A DNA stretch of 64,000 nucleotides. Source: Stutzerimonas sp. S1. Its GTDB lineage: Bacteria > Pseudomonadota > Gammaproteobacteria > Pseudomonadales > Pseudomonadaceae. A model generated the notes under the pieces. The model did no database searches and was not told where the DNA came from. It saw only the letters and a list, made by a program, of their open reading frames with translations. The translations under genes and the position numbers were made by a program. Shown piece by piece: positions 61,511 through 64,000 of the stretch; within the stretch, counting starts at the first letter, position 1, and each line of letters begins with the position of its first letter. The stretch spans positions 124,001 to 188,000 of the forward strand of contig NZ_JAOEIY010000008.1 of assembly GCF_025966695.1 (NCBI RefSeq), given 5' to 3'.

Positions 61511-62989
61511 TTACTCCTTGTCCAGCTTGCCGACCAGCGACAGGGTGAAATCCGCGCCCATGTACTTGAAGTGCGGACGCACGCTGAGGCTGACGCGATA
61601 CCAGCCCGGCTCGCCCTCGACATCGCTGACGTTGACCTGAGCTGCACGCAGCGGACGGCGGCTGCGTACTTCGGAGCTCGGGTTCTCCTGGTCGGCGACG
61701 AACTGGCGAATCCACTTGTTCAGTTCCAGCTCGAGATCGGTGCGCTCCTTCCAGGCACCGATCTGCTCGCGCTGCAGCACCTTCAGGTAGTGCGCCAGGC
61801 GGTTGACGATGAACAGGTAGGGCAGCTGGGTGCCGAGCTTGTAGTTCAGCTCGGCGGTCTTGCCTTCCTCGCTGTTGCCGAAAAACTTCGGCTTCTGCGC
61901 CGAGTTGGCGGAGAAGAATGCGGCGTTGTCGCTGCCCTTGCGCATGGTCAGGGCGATGAAGCCTTCTTCGGCCAGCTCGTACTCGCGACGGTCGGAAACC
62001 AGCACCTCAGTCGGGATCTTGGTCTCGATCTCGCCCATGCTCTCGAAGTGGTGCAGCGGCAGGTCTTCCACTGCTCCACCGCTCTGTGGGCCGATGATGT
62101 TCGGGCACCAGCGGAACTTGGCGAAGCTGTCGGTCAGGCGGCTGGCGAAGGTGTAGGCGGTGTTGCCCCACAGGTAGTGCTCGTGGCTGCCGGCGACGTT
62201 TTCCTTGTAGACGAAGCTTTTTACCGGATTGTCTTCCGGGTCGTAGGGATTGCGCAGCAGGAAGCGCGGCACGGTCAGGCCGACGTAGCGGGCATCTTCC
62301 TGTTCGCGGAAGCTCTGCCACTTGGTGAACTGCGGGCCTTCGAAGTGATCCTTGAGGTCCTTCAGGTCCGGCAGGCCGGTGAAGCTTTCCAGACCGAAGA
62401 ATTTCGGGCCGGCAGCGGCGATGAAGGGCGCGTGGGACATGCTGGCGACGCTGGCGACGTACTGCATGGTCTTCACGTCGGGCGCGCTGGGGTCGAAGAA
62501 ATAGTTGGCGATCAGTGCACCGACCGGCTGGCCACCGAACTGGCCGTACTCAGCGGTGTAGATGTGCTTGTACAGGCCCGACTGGACAATCTCCGGGCTG
62601 TCCTCGAAGTCGTCGAGCAGGTCCTGCTTGGAGGCGTTGAGCAGCTCGAGCTTGATGTTCTCGCGGAAGTTGGTGCGATCGACCAGCAGCTTGAGGCCGC
62701 GCCAGGAGGACTCTAGGGCCTGGAACTGCGGGTGGTGAAGGATCTCGTCCATCTGCTGGCTGAGCTTGGCGTCGATCTCCGCGATCATGCGGTCGACCAT
62801 GGCCTTCTTCACCGGCTCGTTTTCGTTTTGCGGCTTGAGCAGTTCTTCGATAAAGGCCGAGACGCCGCGCTTGGCGATGTCGTAGGCCTCGTCGTCCGGT
62901 GTCAGGCGGGTTTCGGCGATGATGCGGTCGAGGATGCCGCCTTCGGCGAGGTGGTTGCCGTGCTCGACGGCGGCTGCGCTAGTGGTCAT
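61511..62989 (-). CDS. tssC: T6SS contractile sheath large subunit TssC
   Basis: A 492-residue protein with the TssC blocks FQALESSWRGLKLLVDRTNFRENIKLELLNASK, GLTVPRFLLRNPYDP and the conserved C-terminal VSDVEGEPGWYRVSLSVRPHFKYMGADFTLSL. It assembles with TssB into the contractile sheath. It follows tssB by 26 bp. The start is a clear ATG. Length is normal. Confidence 0.96.
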   Translation of the reverse strand: MTTSAAAVEHGNHLAEGGILDRIIAETRLTPDDEAYDIAKRGVSAFIEELLKPQNENEPVKKAMVDRMIAEIDAKLSQQMDEILHHPQFQALESSWRGLKLLVDRTNFRENIKLELLNASKQDLLDDFEDSPEIVQSGLYKHIYTAEYGQFGGQPVGALIANYFFDPSAPDVKTMQYVASVASMSHAPFIAAAGPKFFGLESFTGLPDLKDLKDHFEGPQFTKWQSFREQEDARYVGLTVPRFLLRNPYDPEDNPVKSFVYKENVAGSHEHYLWGNTAYTFASRLTDSFAKFRWCPNIIGPQSGGAVEDLPLHHFESMGEIETKIPTEVLVSDRREYELAEEGFIALTMRKGSDNAAFFSANSAQKPKFFGNSEEGKTAELNYKLGTQLPYLFIVNRLAHYLKVLQREQIGAWKERTDLELELNKWIRQFVADQENPSSEVRSRRPLRAAQVNVSDVEGEPGWYRVSLSVRPHFKYMGADFTLSLVGKLDKE

Positions 62990-63015
62990 GTAGATGTGCT
63001 TCCTTGTCGGTGATA

Positions 63016-63522
63016 TCAGGCGTCCAGCTTCTCTTTGGCCGCCAGGCCCAGTTCGCCGAGTACGCGGTCACGCGAATCGTCATCGGCGAGTACGCTTTCG
63101 ATGGCCTTGCGGAAGGCCGGGGCATTGCCCAGCGGGCCTTTCAGGGCGACCAGGGCGTCGCGCAGTTCCATCAGCTTCTTCAGCTCCGGGACCTGCTCGA
63201 CCAGATTGGCCGGGTTGAAATCCTTCATCGAATTGATGCGCAGCTGCACGGCCAGCTCGTCATCGGTCTGCTCGTCCTGCAGACGGTTCGGCACGCCGAA
63301 GGTCAGGTTCAGTTCCTGCTTGGCCAGGACCTCGTCGAAGCTGTTCTTGTCGATGGCGATGGGCTTGCGGTCTTCGATCTTGCGGTCGTCGGCGCGCTGG
63401 GTGAAATCGCCCAGCACCATCAGCTTGAGGGGCAGCTCGACCTCTTCCTGAGCGTTGCCGGTGGCCGGCTTGAACGTGACGTTGATGCGTTCCTTGGGTG
63501 CAACCGAGCCTTCTTTGGCCAT
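63016..63522 (-). CDS. tssB: T6SS contractile sheath small subunit TssB
   Basis: A 168-residue sheath protein starting MAKEGSVAPKERINVTFKPATG with the family block LPLKLMVLGDFTQRADDRKIEDRKPIAIDKNSFDEVLA and the C-terminal sheath-binding region LRDALVALKGPLGNAPAFRKAIE. A good AAAGGAGAACACC ribosome-binding site precedes the ATG. tssC follows directly. Confidence 0.95.
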   Translation of the reverse strand: MAKEGSVAPKERINVTFKPATGNAQEEVELPLKLMVLGDFTQRADDRKIEDRKPIAIDKNSFDEVLAKQELNLTFGVPNRLQDEQTDDELAVQLRINSMKDFNPANLVEQVPELKKLMELRDALVALKGPLGNAPAFRKAIESVLADDDSRDRVLGELGLAAKEKLDA

Positions 63523-63538
63523 GGTGTTCTCCTTTGCG

Positions 63539-64000
63539 TTAATCCAGCACCACTTCGAGATCGAGGTGGCACAGCCTGCGGTAAATCTCATCCTTGCTTT
63601 CACGCACGGCGTGGTTCTGCGGCAGCAGCTCGCAACAGCTGTGCAGTAGGCGCAGTACCTCGAGGGCGAGATCGGGTTCCCAACTGCCCAGGCCGCTGGC
63701 CTCGAGCTGCTGGTCGAGTGCTTCGAGCTGGGTTTTGGCCAGCTCGTATTTCTTGGCCTGGTAGCACAGGCGGGCGAGGCTCAGCTGCCAGAAGAAACGC
63801 TCGCGGCCGCCTCGGGCGCGTGCCAGGCCCTGTTTGAGCTGCTGTACGGCAGGCTTGAGGCCTTCCTTGCGCAACAGCGGCAGCGCTTCCTGCAACGCCA
63901 GCTCCCAGCTCGGCTGTACGCCGCCCACGGCAGGCGGTTCTTCCTGTCTCGCGGCGGCAGGCTGCACATGGGGCAGGACCTGGCCGCTGATCCAGGCGCG
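63539..64000 (-). CDS. tssA: T6SS assembly protein TssA, C-terminal fragment (cut by window edge)
   Basis: At least 153 residues of the C-terminus of a leftward protein whose frame stays open to the edge. The helical tetratricopeptide-like ending (ALPLLRKEGLKPAVQQLKQGLARARGGRERFFWQLSLARLCYQAKKYELAKTQLEALDQQL and LLPQ) matches the VasJ/ImpA-type C-terminal region of TssA. TssA primes baseplate and sheath assembly. It precedes tssB by 16 bp, as in HSI-II loci. The N-terminal part, and any upstream sigma-54 promoter, lie outside the window. Confidence 0.85.
   Translation of the reverse strand, partial: RAWISGQVLPHVQPAAARQEEPPAVGGVQPSWELALQEALPLLRKEGLKPAVQQLKQGLARARGGRERFFWQLSLARLCYQAKKYELAKTQLEALDQQLEASGLGSWEPDLALEVLRLLHSCCELLPQNHAVRESKDEIYRRLCHLDLEVVLD

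Overview
The window is a GC-rich (roughly two thirds G+C by eye) chromosomal segment of a gammaproteobacterium, most likely a Pseudomonas or close relative. The reasons are the oxyR-recG pair at the left edge, pseudomonad-type housekeeping genes, extragenic palindromes of kinds I recall from pseudomonads, and a type VI secretion (T6SS) locus ordered like the HSI-II loci of Pseudomonas. I saw no rRNA, tRNA or CRISPR array and no transposase.

Region 1 (1-10.2 kb) is mixed chromosomal material: the start of recG, oxyR, an atypical SDR gene overlapped by an AraC regulator, a LysE-type exporter, a zinc alcohol/formaldehyde dehydrogenase with a small partner gene, an AEC transporter, a methyltransferase, a haem-oxygenase-like diiron protein, a 73-residue acidic protein and a PilZ-domain gene. 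Several extragenic palindromes lie between them.

Region 2 (10.2-34.7 kb) is a lateral-type (Flag-2/laf-like) flagellar locus. One arm runs leftward (fliM-fliN-fliP, a 731-bp inverted-repeat element, then fliQ-fliR-flhB-flhA). The divergent arm runs rightward (lafK, fliEFGHIJ, flgM-flgN, fliD, fliS, a fliT-like gene, fliK, fliL, a sigma-28 gene, motA, motB). A leftward pair follows, a LafZ-like membrane-bound winged-helix regulator and a small membrane protein, then the flagellin gene lafA. The axial rod, hook and ring genes (flgA to flgL), fliO and chemotaxis genes are absent from the window. A shared motif, TTAA-N11-GGGC(G/C)GTCGCCT, precedes lafA, flgM and the PilZ gene. I propose it as the promoter of the lateral sigma-28 factor, which would place the PilZ protein in the flagellar regulon. 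A near-perfect sigma-54 promoter precedes fliD.

Region 3 (35.2-64 kb, all leftward) is an HSI-II-like T6SS locus: tssA (cut by the edge), tssB, tssC, tssE, an effector cassette, tssF, tssG, tssH, a sigma-54 activator, a tiny lipoprotein, an FHA protein, tssJ, tssK, tssL, tssM, a PP2C-type phosphatase, a Ser/Thr kinase and vgrG. Two effector modules are embedded. Inside the core operon, a PAAR-DUF2235 (Tle1-like lipase) gene is followed by two tandemly duplicated immunity-like lipoproteins and a third lipoprotein. Downstream of vgrG is a lipoprotein, a 946-residue cell-wall hydrolase with tandem M23-like domains, an SH3 insertion, an EF-hand and a lysozyme-like C-terminus, and an LprI-type lysozyme inhibitor as the likely immunity protein. 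No hcp gene is present. The cargo end (about 34.7-39 kb) is visibly more AT-rich than its surroundings.
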